From Filimonas effusa (GTDB taxonomy: Bacteria; Bacteroidota; Bacteroidia; Chitinophagales; Chitinophagaceae): DNA of 64,000 nucleotides. Positions 34,837-44,454 of the stretch are shown here, piece after piece. The notes below the pieces were generated by a model that ran no database searches, had not been told where the DNA came from, and was given only the letters and a program-made list of their open reading frames with translations. The stretch lies in NCBI RefSeq assembly GCF_004118675.1, contig NZ_SDHZ01000002.1, forward strand, positions 744,001 to 808,000, written 5' to 3'. Within the stretch, counting starts at the first letter, position 1; each line of letters starts with the position of its first letter. The position numbers and the translations under genes are program-made.

Positions 34837-37800
34837 CTATTGCTTATCGCCTATCACTCCTTTTTTCATCAGATCCAGGAAACGATGCATATCGTTCATG
34901 TCTTTGATATCATCGACCACCAGCAGGAAGTTTTTAGCAGATTGCTTTAACCGCGCCTTATTGGTTCCTGTTTGCAAATACTGAAGAATATTTTTAAAGA
35001 GATCGGATTCAAAATAAGGAGAATCGTTCTTGTTGATAAAGTAACAACGCAACGTATCCTCTTTCAGCGCCATTTTCTCGAATCCCAATGATACTGCCAG
35101 CCAGCGGCAGCGCACCGTTGTGAACAGGTCATCTACCGATTGGGGCATGGGACCAAACCTGTCGAGCAACTCCTGGTGGAAAGCCTGCAATTCTTCGTCC
35201 TTTTCGCAGTTATCGAGACGTGTGTACAAAGACAGCCGTTCTGTAATGCTTTCTACATAAGAGTCGGGGATAAGCACTTCAAGGTCGGTATCGATGGTAC
35301 AATCGCTGACGAAGTCATCCTGTTTGCTGATCTCTTCTTTGAACAGCTCTTTAAACGAAGTCCGTTTCAGTTCCCTGATGGCCTCGTCGAGGATCTTCTG
35401 GTACATTTCGAAGCCTATATCGGCCATGAAGCCGCTTTGTTCACCACCGAGCATATTACCTGCGCCACGGATATCGAGGTCGCGCATTGCTATCTGGAAG
35501 CCGCTGCCGAGGTCGCTGAACTGCTCGAGCGTTTGTAAACGCTTGCGGGAATCGGTAGGCAAAGTACTTACCGGCGGCGCCAGCAGGTAACAGAATGCTT
35601 TCCTGTTACTGCGTCCTACCCTGCCTCTCAACTGGTGCAGGTCGCTTAAGCCAAAGTGATGCGCATTGTTGATAATAATGGTATTCACATTTGCGATGTC
35701 GACGCCGCTTTCCACAATATTGGTACAGATGAGGACATCATATTTACGGTCGATAAAGTCGAGGATCCGTTCTTCGAGTTCTGCGCCGTCCATTTGACCG
35801 TGTGCATAGGAGATACTCAGGTCGGGGCATAAAGCCTGTATGAGGCCGGCCATTTCCTTTAATCCCTGTACCCGGTTATGAATAAAGAACACCTGTCCTC
35901 CGCGCTCCGTTTCAAAGTAGATGGCATCTCTGATGACATCCTGGTTAAACACCTGGATTTCCGTTTGAACGGGCTGGCGGTTGGGCGGCGGGGTATTGAT
36001 GATACTGAGGTCGCGCGCTCCCATAAGAGAGAACTGCAGTGTACGTGGTATGGGTGTGGCTGTAAGGGTCAGGCAATCCACATTCGTTTTCATGGTTTTC
36101 AGCTTCTCCTTGTGCGCCACGCCAAACTTCTGCTCTTCGTCGATGACCATTAATCCCAGGTCTTTGAACTTCACTTCTTTCCCCAGCACGCCATGTGTAC
36201 CAACGAGGATATCGATCTTACCTTCTTCGAGGCGCTTCAGCGTTTCTTTCTTTTCTTTCGAAGATTTAAAACGGTTGATGAAGTCGACTGTTACGGGGAA
36301 GTCTTTCAGCCTTTCTTTAAACGTTTTGTAGTGCTGGAAAGCAAGGATGGTTGTAGGCACCAGTACGGCGGCCTGTTTGCCATCGACAACCGTTTTGAAG
36401 GCGGCTCTTATGGCAACTTCGGTTTTACCGAATCCAACGTCGCCACAAACCAGGCGGTCCATAGGTGAAGGCTGCTCCATATCCCTTTTCACATCTTCGC
36501 TGGCTTTAGCCTGGTCGGGTGTGTCTTCGTATACAAACGAAGCTTCGAGCTCGGTTTGCATATAGTTGTCAGGCGTATGTGCAAAGCCTTGCTGCGCCTT
36601 TCTCTGAGCGTATAATTGAATCAGGTCGAAGGCTATTTCCTTCACCTTCGCCTTTGTTTTTTCTTTCAGTTTACTCCAGACCTCGCTGCCCAGTTTATTT
36701 ACTTTGGGCACAGTACCTTCTTTACCTGTGAACTTGGAGATCTTGTGGAGTGAGTTGATGTTTACATACAGGATGTCGTTATCCTTATACAGGATACGCA
36801 CCATTTCCTGCACCTTACCATTGGTTTCAATTTTCTGCAAACCGCTGTAGGTACCCACACCATGGTCGATATGTGTTACATAATCGCCCGGCTGCAATTC
36901 ACGCAGTGTTTTAAGCGTGATTGCCTTGTTCTTGTTAAAGGCCTGTTTTACGCGGTATTTATGATAACGCTGGAAGATCTGGTGATCGGTATAACAAACC
37001 ACCTTAAGATCGTGGTCGATGAAGCCGCTGTGGATAGAAGTGGCTACCGGAACAAACTGCAGCTCGGTATTGAGATCGGTGAAAATAGTATTCAGCCGTT
37101 CGAGCTGCCGTGCCTGTTCGGCAAACAGGTAGATGGTGTATTTATTGGTTTCATGTGATTTGAGATCCCTGATCAGGAGATCGAACTGGCGATTGAAAGA
37201 AGGCTGCGGTTTGGTATTGAATTCAATTTCAAAAGTCGCCAGTTGCGGCTTGTATCCTATTTCAATCACCTGCCTTTGCTTTAACTGGCGCTCTATGGTT
37301 GCTGCGGGAACGAAATCGTGCAGGGATACTTCCTTCAGTATTTTGGTATCGTCTTCATCGTCCTGCACATCGGGTGCGGGTTCGTTACCGGCGGCTTCCA
37401 TTCTTTGCAGGTACAGCCCCAGGTCTTCTTCCTGCTGACTGATCTTTTCTTTGATCACATCCCAGTCGTCGAGCCAAACCATCATATTTTCGGGCAGGAA
37501 CTCGAGCAGGGTCACTTTTTCACCTGTCGTGAACTGTGTTTCAATATTCGGGATGATACTTACCTGCAGCAGTTTGCGTTCGCTCAACTGTGTTTCGGGA
37601 TCGAAGATCCGGATACTGTCCACTTCGTTACCAAAAAGCTCTACACGGTAGGGTTTATCATTACCAAACGAGTAGATGTCGAGAATGCCGCCCCGTACTG
37701 CAAACTGGCCCGGTTCATATACAAAGTCGGTACGGACGAAGCCATACATTACGAACAATTCGAGCAGTCCATCAACATTCAGGGTATCATTTGCTTTTAT

Positions 37801-38262
37801 CTGGATGATATTACCGCTGAGTGTTTCGGGCAGCACCACCTTTTCGAACAGGGCTTCGGGGTAGGTGATGATCATTTTACGATTACCGCCGGCTGCAAGC
37901 CTCGTCAATGCTTCGGTACGAAGCATTACATGAGAACTGTTGAGCAGTTTAAAGTTCTTCCTGTTTTTAAACGAAGAGGGGAAATAGAACAGGTCGATGG
38001 CCCCGGTCAGGTTTTCGATCGTATTGTGGAAATATGCCGCTTCTTCGGCATCGTTCAGGACCACGAGGTGATTCAGCTTTTTGGTTTGCTCAAGCTGGAA
38101 AATAGCACCAAGCAAAAATTCGCGACTACTACCTTGTAAATTCTTTAGGAAAACCGGCTGTTTTGTGTTTTCCGGATGATCAGCGGCAAAAGCCAGCCTG
38201 TCCGCCAACTGTAAAAGGCGGGGGGATTGTTTGTACAGCTCCAACAACGCACTAAGATTCAT
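34837..38262 (-). CDS. mfd: Transcription-repair coupling factor
   Basis: 1141 residues from MNLSALLELYKQS. UvrB-like N-terminal modules, RNA-polymerase interaction domain (LQPGDYVTHIDHGVGTYSGL), RecG-like helicase with Walker A GDVGFGKTEVAIRA and box DEEQKFGV, TATPIPRTL, QLRGRVGRSNRKAF, and the C-terminal TRCF domain. Removes stalled polymerase and recruits UvrA. The frame runs 31 codons further upstream, but the -7 box at 38272-38279 lies inside that part. Confidence 0.97.
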   Translation of the reverse strand: MNLSALLELYKQSPRLLQLADRLAFAADHPENTKQPVFLKNLQGSSREFLLGAIFQLEQTKKLNHLVVLNDAEEAAYFHNTIENLTGAIDLFYFPSSFKNRKNFKLLNSSHVMLRTEALTRLAAGGNRKMIITYPEALFEKVVLPETLSGNIIQIKANDTLNVDGLLELFVMYGFVRTDFVYEPGQFAVRGGILDIYSFGNDKPYRVELFGNEVDSIRIFDPETQLSERKLLQVSIIPNIETQFTTGEKVTLLEFLPENMMVWLDDWDVIKEKISQQEEDLGLYLQRMEAAGNEPAPDVQDDEDDTKILKEVSLHDFVPAATIERQLKQRQVIEIGYKPQLATFEIEFNTKPQPSFNRQFDLLIRDLKSHETNKYTIYLFAEQARQLERLNTIFTDLNTELQFVPVATSIHSGFIDHDLKVVCYTDHQIFQRYHKYRVKQAFNKNKAITLKTLRELQPGDYVTHIDHGVGTYSGLQKIETNGKVQEMVRILYKDNDILYVNINSLHKISKFTGKEGTVPKVNKLGSEVWSKLKEKTKAKVKEIAFDLIQLYAQRKAQQGFAHTPDNYMQTELEASFVYEDTPDQAKASEDVKRDMEQPSPMDRLVCGDVGFGKTEVAIRAAFKTVVDGKQAAVLVPTTILAFQHYKTFKERLKDFPVTVDFINRFKSSKEKKETLKRLEEGKIDILVGTHGVLGKEVKFKDLGLMVIDEEQKFGVAHKEKLKTMKTNVDCLTLTATPIPRTLQFSLMGARDLSIINTPPPNRQPVQTEIQVFNQDVIRDAIYFETERGGQVFFIHNRVQGLKEMAGLIQALCPDLSISYAHGQMDGAELEERILDFIDRKYDVLICTNIVESGVDIANVNTIIINNAHHFGLSDLHQLRGRVGRSNRKAFCYLLAPPVSTLPTDSRKRLQTLEQFSDLGSGFQIAMRDLDIRGAGNMLGGEQSGFMADIGFEMYQKILDEAIRELKRTSFKELFKEEISKQDDFVSDCTIDTDLEVLIPDSYVESITERLSLYTRLDNCEKDEELQAFHQELLDRFGPMPQSVDDLFTTVRCRWLAVSLGFEKMALKEDTLRCYFINKNDSPYFESDLFKNILQYLQTGTNKARLKQSAKNFLLVVDDIKDMNDMHRFLDLMKKGVIGDKQ

Positions 38263-38271
38263 AAACGGGAG

Positions 38272-38279
38272 CAAAGATA
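38272..38279 (-). promoter_or_regulatory. Candidate -7 box of mfd, very close to the start codon
   Basis: Minus strand TATCTTTG (TAnnTTTG), only nine bases before the ATG, implying a 5' leader of a few bases at most. Confidence 0.6.
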
Positions 38280-38487
38280 AAAATAAAAAACGCAGCCCGG
38301 ATAGGAAAATACGCCCATATCTCCTATTGAGCTGCGTTCGACAAAGAGTATGCAATACTAACTGTCAAGCTCTTATCTAGTTACGTATTGCAGCAGGGTC
38401 TGATGCAAATATAGTATGAGCGCATAGCAGGGAAAATAGACCCCAGGGTCTGATTTTATGAGACCATTAAATCCATCATATTTGCAT

Positions 38488-40395
38488 ATGAAGTTTCTGC
38501 GGCTTAAAGTGTTTTTGATCATACTATCGGTGCTGTTCATAGCGGCACCGGGCAAGGCAGATACTTTACGTTTATCTCAACCTGAACAGCTTGCAGCGCC
38601 GCTGTCGCTTACCCCCTATCTGCAGGTAATGGAAGATTCGCTGCATCTTTACTATCTGGGAGCTATAGAATCGCATCCGCAATGGTTTCGCCCTTATAAC
38701 CGTTTTCAGAGTCATCATCCCCGCAGCACCTACTGGCTGAAGATGGAAATAGCGACAGACAATTTATGGCAACCCGAATCCCTTGCCCTGGCTTTCGAGA
38801 ATATAAGCCTGGTTGATCTTTATTTTTCTCATTCCAATGAGCCTTACCAACACCAGCAGGCAGGTATATTCCGGCCGGCCAGCGCCATCAGTCCCGATGA
38901 CAGCCGCACTTTTTTTTCTTTCCGGCTCCAGGCAGGCAAACACTACACAATTTTCCTTAAAGTATTACATGAAAAAGGATATAAGCCGGAACTACTATTC
39001 AAGCTCCAGCAAAAGGAAGGATACCTCCGGACCTTACAACGAAAAATACTTTCGGATAGCCTTACATTCGGCGCATTGATCATATTTCTGCTATATACCC
39101 TGCTTTCGTGGATAGTAAGCCGTTTCAGGCCTTATGGCTGGTTATCGCTGATGATTGCCGGTACTGCCTTATATAGCCTTAGTATGAATGGTTACTTTAT
39201 AGACCTGTGCTTTCCGGAACATCCCGCTACAGGGTGGCTATTTAACCTGCCGTTTATACAGATCGCCTTTTTAGCTGTATTTCTGCTGATGATGGATTTC
39301 TGGCAGATAAAAACTGCCGCTCCCAAGCTATATAAATACGGTATGGCAGGTATGTACCTGATGATTGCATTTGCAATAGCAAAAAATATCATGCTCGCCG
39401 TCACCAACGACTACAGGCTGGGCAATATACTCGTAGCCTGTTCCTTTCCCATACCTGGTTTCTTTTTCGCTTATGCGATATGGCATTGCTGGAATCATCT
39501 CAACCATGCCCAACGTTTCCTGGCATATGGGATCATCTTATTTGGCGTATCGGCGATAGCAGTGATTACGGTAGTAATGGTAATGCACGAACAGGCTATT
39601 ACCATCAACCCCTACATCTCCAATTTCACCGTACTCATTGTGGTACTGCTCTTTTCTATTGGTTTGAAAGAAGAGCTTCGTCAATCGGAGATCAAGCGGA
39701 ATGCCTCATTGCAAAGACTTGCACTTTTACAAAAACTTCAGAATGATTCACTTGAAAAAAAGGTAGCGGAAAGAACAGAGCAGCTGGTAGCGCGTAATGC
39801 CCGTATTGAAACGCTTATCAATGAGCTACACCACCGGGTAAAAAATAACCTGCAATTATTATACAGTCTAAACCAATTACAGCTGCCCATTGTGTTGGAC
39901 AGCAAGGCGCAGGACATCCTGAAAAGCAATATATCGAAGATCAAAGCCATGATCCTCGTTAACCAGAAGCTTTACCAGTTTGATGATATCAGTTCGGTAA
40001 ACCTGAAAGAATTTATTGAGGAGCTCTCAGCCTATTCGGAACGCATTTATGATACCAAAGGCACTGTTCGTACCAGTCTTTCGCTACCTGATGATATTAC
40101 TATGGATGCTTCGCACATTCTTAGTTTCGGGCTTATTGTAGCGGAGTTACTCACCAATGCTTACAAGTATGCTTTTGCCAATACGCAGGAGCCACTGATC
40201 CGAATGAGCATAACCCCCATTACGGAGCATACCATCCAGTTCGTGTTTTCGGACAACGGGCCGGGTATGCCTGCGGGCCGTGAAAATGTATCGATGGGTG
40301 TTCCACTGATAAAAGATCTTTCCCGCCAATTAAATGCGACGGTAGAAATTCGCAATGACAACGGATTAATGTATACATTTACGCTGGCCGTTTAA
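38488..40395 (+). CDS. 7TMR-DISM histidine kinase (HisKA_2 type)
   Basis: 635 residues. Signal peptide (FLIILSVLFIAAPGKA), a 7TMR-DISM extracellular beta domain (about 30-170; STYWLKMEI), about seven membrane helices (185-385), a coiled coil, then a HisKA_2 box with the phosphoacceptor His at 447/448 (INELHHRVKNNLQLLYSL) and a HATPase_c domain (AELLTNAYKYAF, DNGPGMPAG, MGVPLIKDLS). An upstream Met ten codons earlier is possible. It signals to the response regulator 27 bases downstream. Confidence 0.92.
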   Translation: MKFLRLKVFLIILSVLFIAAPGKADTLRLSQPEQLAAPLSLTPYLQVMEDSLHLYYLGAIESHPQWFRPYNRFQSHHPRSTYWLKMEIATDNLWQPESLALAFENISLVDLYFSHSNEPYQHQQAGIFRPASAISPDDSRTFFSFRLQAGKHYTIFLKVLHEKGYKPELLFKLQQKEGYLRTLQRKILSDSLTFGALIIFLLYTLLSWIVSRFRPYGWLSLMIAGTALYSLSMNGYFIDLCFPEHPATGWLFNLPFIQIAFLAVFLLMMDFWQIKTAAPKLYKYGMAGMYLMIAFAIAKNIMLAVTNDYRLGNILVACSFPIPGFFFAYAIWHCWNHLNHAQRFLAYGIILFGVSAIAVITVVMVMHEQAITINPYISNFTVLIVVLLFSIGLKEELRQSEIKRNASLQRLALLQKLQNDSLEKKVAERTEQLVARNARIETLINELHHRVKNNLQLLYSLNQLQLPIVLDSKAQDILKSNISKIKAMILVNQKLYQFDDISSVNLKEFIEELSAYSERIYDTKGTVRTSLSLPDDITMDASHILSFGLIVAELLTNAYKYAFANTQEPLIRMSITPITEHTIQFVFSDNGPGMPAGRENVSMGVPLIKDLSRQLNATVEIRNDNGLMYTFTLAV

Positions 40396-40422
40396 CTTTA
40401 TGCTACCCGTTTGTAACTCTAT

Positions 40423-41034
40423 ATGCGAATCCTTATCATTGAAGACGAGATCATTATCGCCCGGTTTATGGAACAACAGTTAAGATCACATTTTAACTGC
40501 GAGATCCGGATAGCACTATCAACCGCCGAGGCTGCGCTCGAAATGGAACAATATTCCCCCCATCTCCTGCTATGCGATATCAATCTTAATGAAGACCAGA
40601 ATGGCATTGAGCTGATAGCGAACCTGCAGAAGCATTACCTGTTCGAGGTCATCTTCATTACTTCGTACCAGTCGAAAGGCATTATTGAAGATGCGGCCCT
40701 TACCAAGCCTGCCAATTATATCATTAAACCTGTTGACGAAGTACAGTTATATGCCGGTGTACAGCTGGTGCTCACCCGTTTGAACGGCAATCCGCCTTCC
40801 GGCAAAAAGCAGCCTTCCGCCACCAATGTGCTCAATCATACGGAAAGGGAGATCATAAAACTCATTGCTCAGAAGAAAACGACCAAGGAAATTGCCCAGA
40901 TGTTATTTCTGAGTCCGCATACCATTAAGAACCACCGCCATAATATCTGCCGCAAGCTGGAGCTTGATGACGAAAATAATGCCCTGCTTACATGGGTGTT
41001 ACAGCAGAATATCGATGGGGATGCGCGATGGTAG
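40423..41034 (+). CDS. LuxR-type response regulator
   Basis: 203 residues. Receiver domain with acidic pocket IIEDE, phosphoacceptor D52 in LLLCDINLNE, FITSYQS and IIKPVDE; linker; LuxR HTH (LNHTEREIIKLIAQKKTTKE, LFLSPHTIKNHRHNICRKLE). Cognate partner of the kinase upstream. Targets unknown. Confidence 0.93.
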   Translation: MRILIIEDEIIIARFMEQQLRSHFNCEIRIALSTAEAALEMEQYSPHLLLCDINLNEDQNGIELIANLQKHYLFEVIFITSYQSKGIIEDAALTKPANYIIKPVDEVQLYAGVQLVLTRLNGNPPSGKKQPSATNVLNHTEREIIKLIAQKKTTKEIAQMLFLSPHTIKNHRHNICRKLELDDENNALLTWVLQQNIDGDARW

Positions 41035-41051
41035 CGCTTAGAGCCGTGAAC

Positions 41052-41088
41052 GGCAGCGCGGTGGAATGGCAGCGCGGTGGAATGGCAG
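41052..41088. repeat. Short 16-bp tandem repeat
   Basis: GGCAGCGCGGTGGAAT occurs twice exactly, then a partial third copy (GGCAG), just after the response regulator stop. Confidence 0.85.
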
Positions 41089-41115
41089 ATGATGCAATGC
41101 CGGAAGGAAGTATAT

Positions 41116-41164
41116 AAACTAATAAGGGGCTGACCATTACTTTTGGTCAGCCCCTTATTAGTTT
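41116..41164. terminator. Bidirectional terminator between response regulator and glyS
   Basis: A 21-bp perfect stem (41116-41136 with 41144-41164) with a seven-base loop. Its outer arms are A/T-rich, giving an ATTAGTTTATT tail on the plus strand and AGTTTATATA on the minus strand. Serves two convergent genes. Confidence 0.9.
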
Positions 41165-41178
41165 ATTGCTGAGGATAC

Positions 41179-42642
41179 TTAGAATGTTTCTTTCAGTACC
41201 AGGTCTTTGATCTTATCGATATGGATACGTTCCTGGGTCATGCTATCGCGGTAGCGGATGGTTACCGTTTGATCTTCTTTGGTCTGGTGATCTATGGTAA
41301 CACAGAACGGGGTGCCGATGGCATCCTGGCGGCGGTAGCGTTTACCGATGGCATCTTTTTCTTCGTAGAAACACCTGAAGAAAGGTTTACAGCTGTCGAC
41401 CAGTTCTTTGGCAATTTCAGGCAGGCCGTCTTTCTTGGTTAAAGGCAGAACGGCCAGTTTTACCGGCGCCAGTTTGGCGGGCAGGTTCAATACCACGCGG
41501 CTGTCGGTGCTGCCGTCTTCCTTGGTAAGGGTTTCTTCGTTATAAGCATTAGAGAGTATGAGGAGGAACATACGATCGAGGCCGATAGATGTTTCAATGA
41601 CATAAGGCACGTAGTTACCATAAGGTTTGCCTTCTTCATTGAGGTCGGTATCGAAATACTGCATCTTTTTACGGCTGTACTGCTGATGCTGTGTAAGGTC
41701 GAAATCGCTGCGGGAGTGGATACCTTCCACTTCTTTAAAGCCAATGGGGAAGTTGAATTCGATATCGCAGGCTTCCTTGGCATAGTGGGCCAGTTTCACG
41801 TGATCGTGGAAGCGGTATTTAGCGGGGTCGATGCCCAGGCTCAGGTGCCATTTCAATCGTGCGTCTTTCCAGTATTGGTACCATTCGCCTTCTGTGCCGG
41901 GGCGCACGAAGAACTGCATTTCCATTTGTTCGAACTCGCGCATTCTGAAGATGAACTGGCGGGCAACGATCTCGTTACGGAAAGCTTTACCGGTTTGTGC
42001 AATACCGAAGGGCACTTTCATACGCGCCGTTTTCTGCACATTCAGGAAATTCACAAAGATACCCTGAGCGGTTTCGGGACGCAGGTAGATGGTTTCGGCA
42101 TCGCCAGCTACGGAGCCCAGTTTTGTATCGAACATCAGGTTAAACTGACGGATCTCGGTCCAGTTAACGGTACCGCTTACGGAACAGCTGATCTTATTGT
42201 CTTCGATCAGTTGTTTGAGTGCGGTAAAATCTTCTTTTGCCAGCAAACGTTCCATTTCAGCCAGCAGGGCTTCTGCTTCCTGTTCCTTACCGCCTTCGGT
42301 AAGTTTATCGGCAAAAGCTTCTATGAGGTGGTCGACGCGGTAGCGTTTTTTGCTGTCTTTGTTGTCGATCATGGGATCGCTGAAATTGTCGACGTGACCG
42401 CTGGCCTTCCAGGTAGTAGGATGCATAAAAATGGCAGCGTCGATACCTACGATATTATCGTGCAGCTGGGTCATTGATTTCCACCAGTAATCCCTGATAT
42501 TCTTTTTCAGTTCACTGCCGTATGGGCCGTAATCGTAAACGGCGCTTAGGCCGTCGTAGATCTCACTGCTGGGGAAAACAAAGCCATATTCTTTAGCGTG
42601 CGATATAATCGCCTGAAATTTATTATCCTGTATACTGCTCAT
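41179..42642 (-). CDS. glyS: Glycyl-tRNA synthetase (dimeric, class II)
   Basis: 487 residues. Class II motifs: YGFVFPSSEIYDGLSAVYDY and YGPYGSELKKNIRDYWWKSM, TWKASGHVDNFSDPMIDNK, LRPETAQGIFVNFLNV, FRNEIVARQFIFRMREFEQM, ETSIGLDRMFLLIL, and the C-terminal anticodon domain (AVLPLTKKDGLPEIAKEL). This is the single-chain alpha2 type, not the alpha/beta GlyQS pair. Confidence 0.96.
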   Translation of the reverse strand: MSSIQDNKFQAIISHAKEYGFVFPSSEIYDGLSAVYDYGPYGSELKKNIRDYWWKSMTQLHDNIVGIDAAIFMHPTTWKASGHVDNFSDPMIDNKDSKKRYRVDHLIEAFADKLTEGGKEQEAEALLAEMERLLAKEDFTALKQLIEDNKISCSVSGTVNWTEIRQFNLMFDTKLGSVAGDAETIYLRPETAQGIFVNFLNVQKTARMKVPFGIAQTGKAFRNEIVARQFIFRMREFEQMEMQFFVRPGTEGEWYQYWKDARLKWHLSLGIDPAKYRFHDHVKLAHYAKEACDIEFNFPIGFKEVEGIHSRSDFDLTQHQQYSRKKMQYFDTDLNEEGKPYGNYVPYVIETSIGLDRMFLLILSNAYNEETLTKEDGSTDSRVVLNLPAKLAPVKLAVLPLTKKDGLPEIAKELVDSCKPFFRCFYEEKDAIGKRYRRQDAIGTPFCVTIDHQTKEDQTVTIRYRDSMTQERIHIDKIKDLVLKETF

Positions 42643-42650
42643 AGTGGCAG

Positions 42651-42658
42651 CAAATATA
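42651..42658 (-). promoter_or_regulatory. Candidate -7 box of glyS, close to the start codon
   Basis: Minus strand TATATTTG (TAnnTTTG) with eight bases to the ATG, in the 32-base gap behind the yihY-like gene. Confidence 0.6.
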
Positions 42659-42674
42659 ATAAGAACGGCATTTA

Positions 42675-43628
42675 TTACTTAGCCTTTTCTGATGCGGCAA
42701 CGACTTCCTGGGCGGCCAGGGATTCGTGATTTTCTTTTTCTACCTGGACTATATAAACCGCATAGTCATTGGGATAGATGTTCCGTCCGCGGAAACAGGC
42801 ATATACCCGGGTAAAGCCGGCGCCGAAATAGAGGATAGCGGAAGAGTAGTACACCCATAATAACAACAGCACCATCGACCCGGCGGCACCATAGGTGCTG
42901 GCAACGGTACTTTTAGACAGATAAAAACTGATGCCGAATTTCCCCAGCATAAACAATATGGCGGTAGAAAAGGCCCCCATCCATACGTCTTTCCACTTCA
43001 CCCGTGCATCGGGCAACACTTTAAAAATCACCGCGAACAAAAAGCTGATGACGCCAAATGTGACAACGTAATTGGTAATATAGGCGAGGTTGACATTGTT
43101 GTCGGGAAAAATCCGTGTCAGTTGATTCAAAAGCGTATCCATTACAGTATTTACCGCCAATGATACCAGCAGGATAAAGCCAAGTCCCACCACCATTGAA
43201 AAACTTATTAGCCTGTTCAGCACAAATTTGAGAATACCCTGTCCTTTTTTAGGTTTGGTTTTCAGATGCCAGATGGTATTAATGGAAACCTGGATTTCAG
43301 TAAACACACCTGTTGCGGCAAATACAAGCGATACAATTCCAATAACAGTAGCAAGCGTATTACTTCCCGAAATAGCCGCATTCTTCAGCATATCCTGCAC
43401 CTGCGAAGCAGCCTGGGCACCAAGAAAATCATTCAACTGGTAATATACGCTTCCATTAATGGCGTCCCTGCCCCAGAAGAGATCCGCGATGGAGATGATG
43501 ATGATAAGCATGGGGGCCAGTGCGAAAATGGTGTAATAAGCCAATGCGGCGCTCATGCGCAGGACACCATTATCCAGGAAGTCGTTTATGGCCTGCCAGA
43601 ACATTTTTCCCCAGTCGCGTATTTTCAT
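42675..43628 (-). CDS. YihY/BrkB family membrane protein
   Basis: 317 residues with about six membrane segments. Family pattern: DNGVLRMSAALAYYTIFALA near the N-terminus, VFTEIQVSINTIWHLK, and GAAGSMVLLLLWVYYSSAIL, FGAGFTRVYA near the C-terminus. Role of the family is not settled. Last gene of the dtd-mazG-yihY unit, 16 bases after mazG. Confidence 0.9.
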   Translation of the reverse strand: MKIRDWGKMFWQAINDFLDNGVLRMSAALAYYTIFALAPMLIIIISIADLFWGRDAINGSVYYQLNDFLGAQAASQVQDMLKNAAISGSNTLATVIGIVSLVFAATGVFTEIQVSINTIWHLKTKPKKGQGILKFVLNRLISFSMVVGLGFILLVSLAVNTVMDTLLNQLTRIFPDNNVNLAYITNYVVTFGVISFLFAVIFKVLPDARVKWKDVWMGAFSTAILFMLGKFGISFYLSKSTVASTYGAAGSMVLLLLWVYYSSAILYFGAGFTRVYACFRGRNIYPNDYAVYIVQVEKENHESLAAQEVVAASEKAK

Positions 43629-43644
43629 AGTGGGTCAGATTAGG

Positions 43645-43971
43645 TTACTTTAATTTTTCATTGTTCAGGTGTCGGTCACTGTCCCTGATGTTCTTCTTTT
43701 CGAAGTTCTTTTGTAAAGCATCGGTTAAATCCACGCCGGTTTGGTTAGCCAGGCATATCAAAACCCAAAGCACATCGGCCATTTCATCGGCCAGCTCTTT
43801 GCCTTTATCGGATGCTTTAAAAGATTGCTCCCCATAGGTACGAACCATTAACCGGGACAGTTCACCAACCTCTTCCATTAATATGCCAAGATTGGTGAGT
43901 TCTCCGAAGTAGCGCACTCCTACCGTTTTGATCCAGGTATCTACCTGTTCCTGGGCGTTTTTGATGGTCAT
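43645..43971 (-). CDS. MazG-like nucleotide pyrophosphohydrolase
   Basis: 108 residues. Metal-binding acidic motifs LMEEVGELSRLMVR and ELADEMADVLWVLICLANQT are those of the all-alpha MazG/dUTPase-like NTP pyrophosphatases, which clear unwanted nucleotides. It begins on the base adjacent to the dtd stop, hence the same transcript. Confidence 0.88.
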   Translation of the reverse strand: MTIKNAQEQVDTWIKTVGVRYFGELTNLGILMEEVGELSRLMVRTYGEQSFKASDKGKELADEMADVLWVLICLANQTGVDLTDALQKNFEKKNIRDSDRHLNNEKLK

Positions 43972-44424
43972 TTATTCTTTGTTTTTAGAGTCTATGATAA
44001 TGGTCACGGGGCCGTCGTTCAGCAATTCCACTTTCATATCGGCGCCAAAAACGCCGGTCTGGATTTTTTTGCCCAGGTGAAGCTCCAGCCTGGCTATCAT
44101 TTTCTCATACAACGGAATAGCTACAGGCGGCTTGCTTGCCCTGATATAAGAAGGACGGTTCCCTTTTTTGGTGCTGGCATGCAGTGTGAACTGGCTTACC
44201 AGCAGTATGTTGCCGCCGGTATCTTTGATACTAAGGTTCATGACATCTCCGGCATCGTTAAAGATCCGGAGACCAGTTATCCTGGCACTCAGCCAGTTCA
44301 CATCTTCATCGGTATCGGCATCTTCTATCCCTACCAATATTAATAAACCTGCCTGTATAGCTCCCACCGTTTCGGCGTTTACGACAACCGAAGCATGGGA
44401 CACTCTTTGAATAACTGCCCGCAT
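43972..44424 (-). CDS. dtd: D-aminoacyl-tRNA deacylase
   Basis: 150 residues, full length. MRAVIQRVSHASV at the N-terminus, catalytic SQFTLHASTKKGNRPSY and the Gly-cisPro-type motif LLNDGPVTIIID. Removes D-amino acids (and glycine mis-charged on tRNA-Ala) from tRNA. First gene of its minus-strand unit, 30 bases from divergent arfB. Confidence 0.95.
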   Translation of the reverse strand: MRAVIQRVSHASVVVNAETVGAIQAGLLILVGIEDADTDEDVNWLSARITGLRIFNDAGDVMNLSIKDTGGNILLVSQFTLHASTKKGNRPSYIRASKPPVAIPLYEKMIARLELHLGKKIQTGVFGADMKVELLNDGPVTIIIDSKNKE

Positions 44425-44454
44425 GATAGTAACTTTTAGTCTTAACTTTAACCT

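Noticed and set aside
37318-38139. 273-codon frame antisense to mfd
   Set aside because: The opposite strand encodes conserved Mfd motifs; the antisense frame shows no known domain.
38392-38453. CAGGGTCTGAT present twice in the mfd-kinase spacer
   Set aside because: Only two short copies; too little to call an operator or repeat element.
41686-42477. 263-codon frame antisense to glyS
   Set aside because: Shadow of a strongly conserved synthetase.
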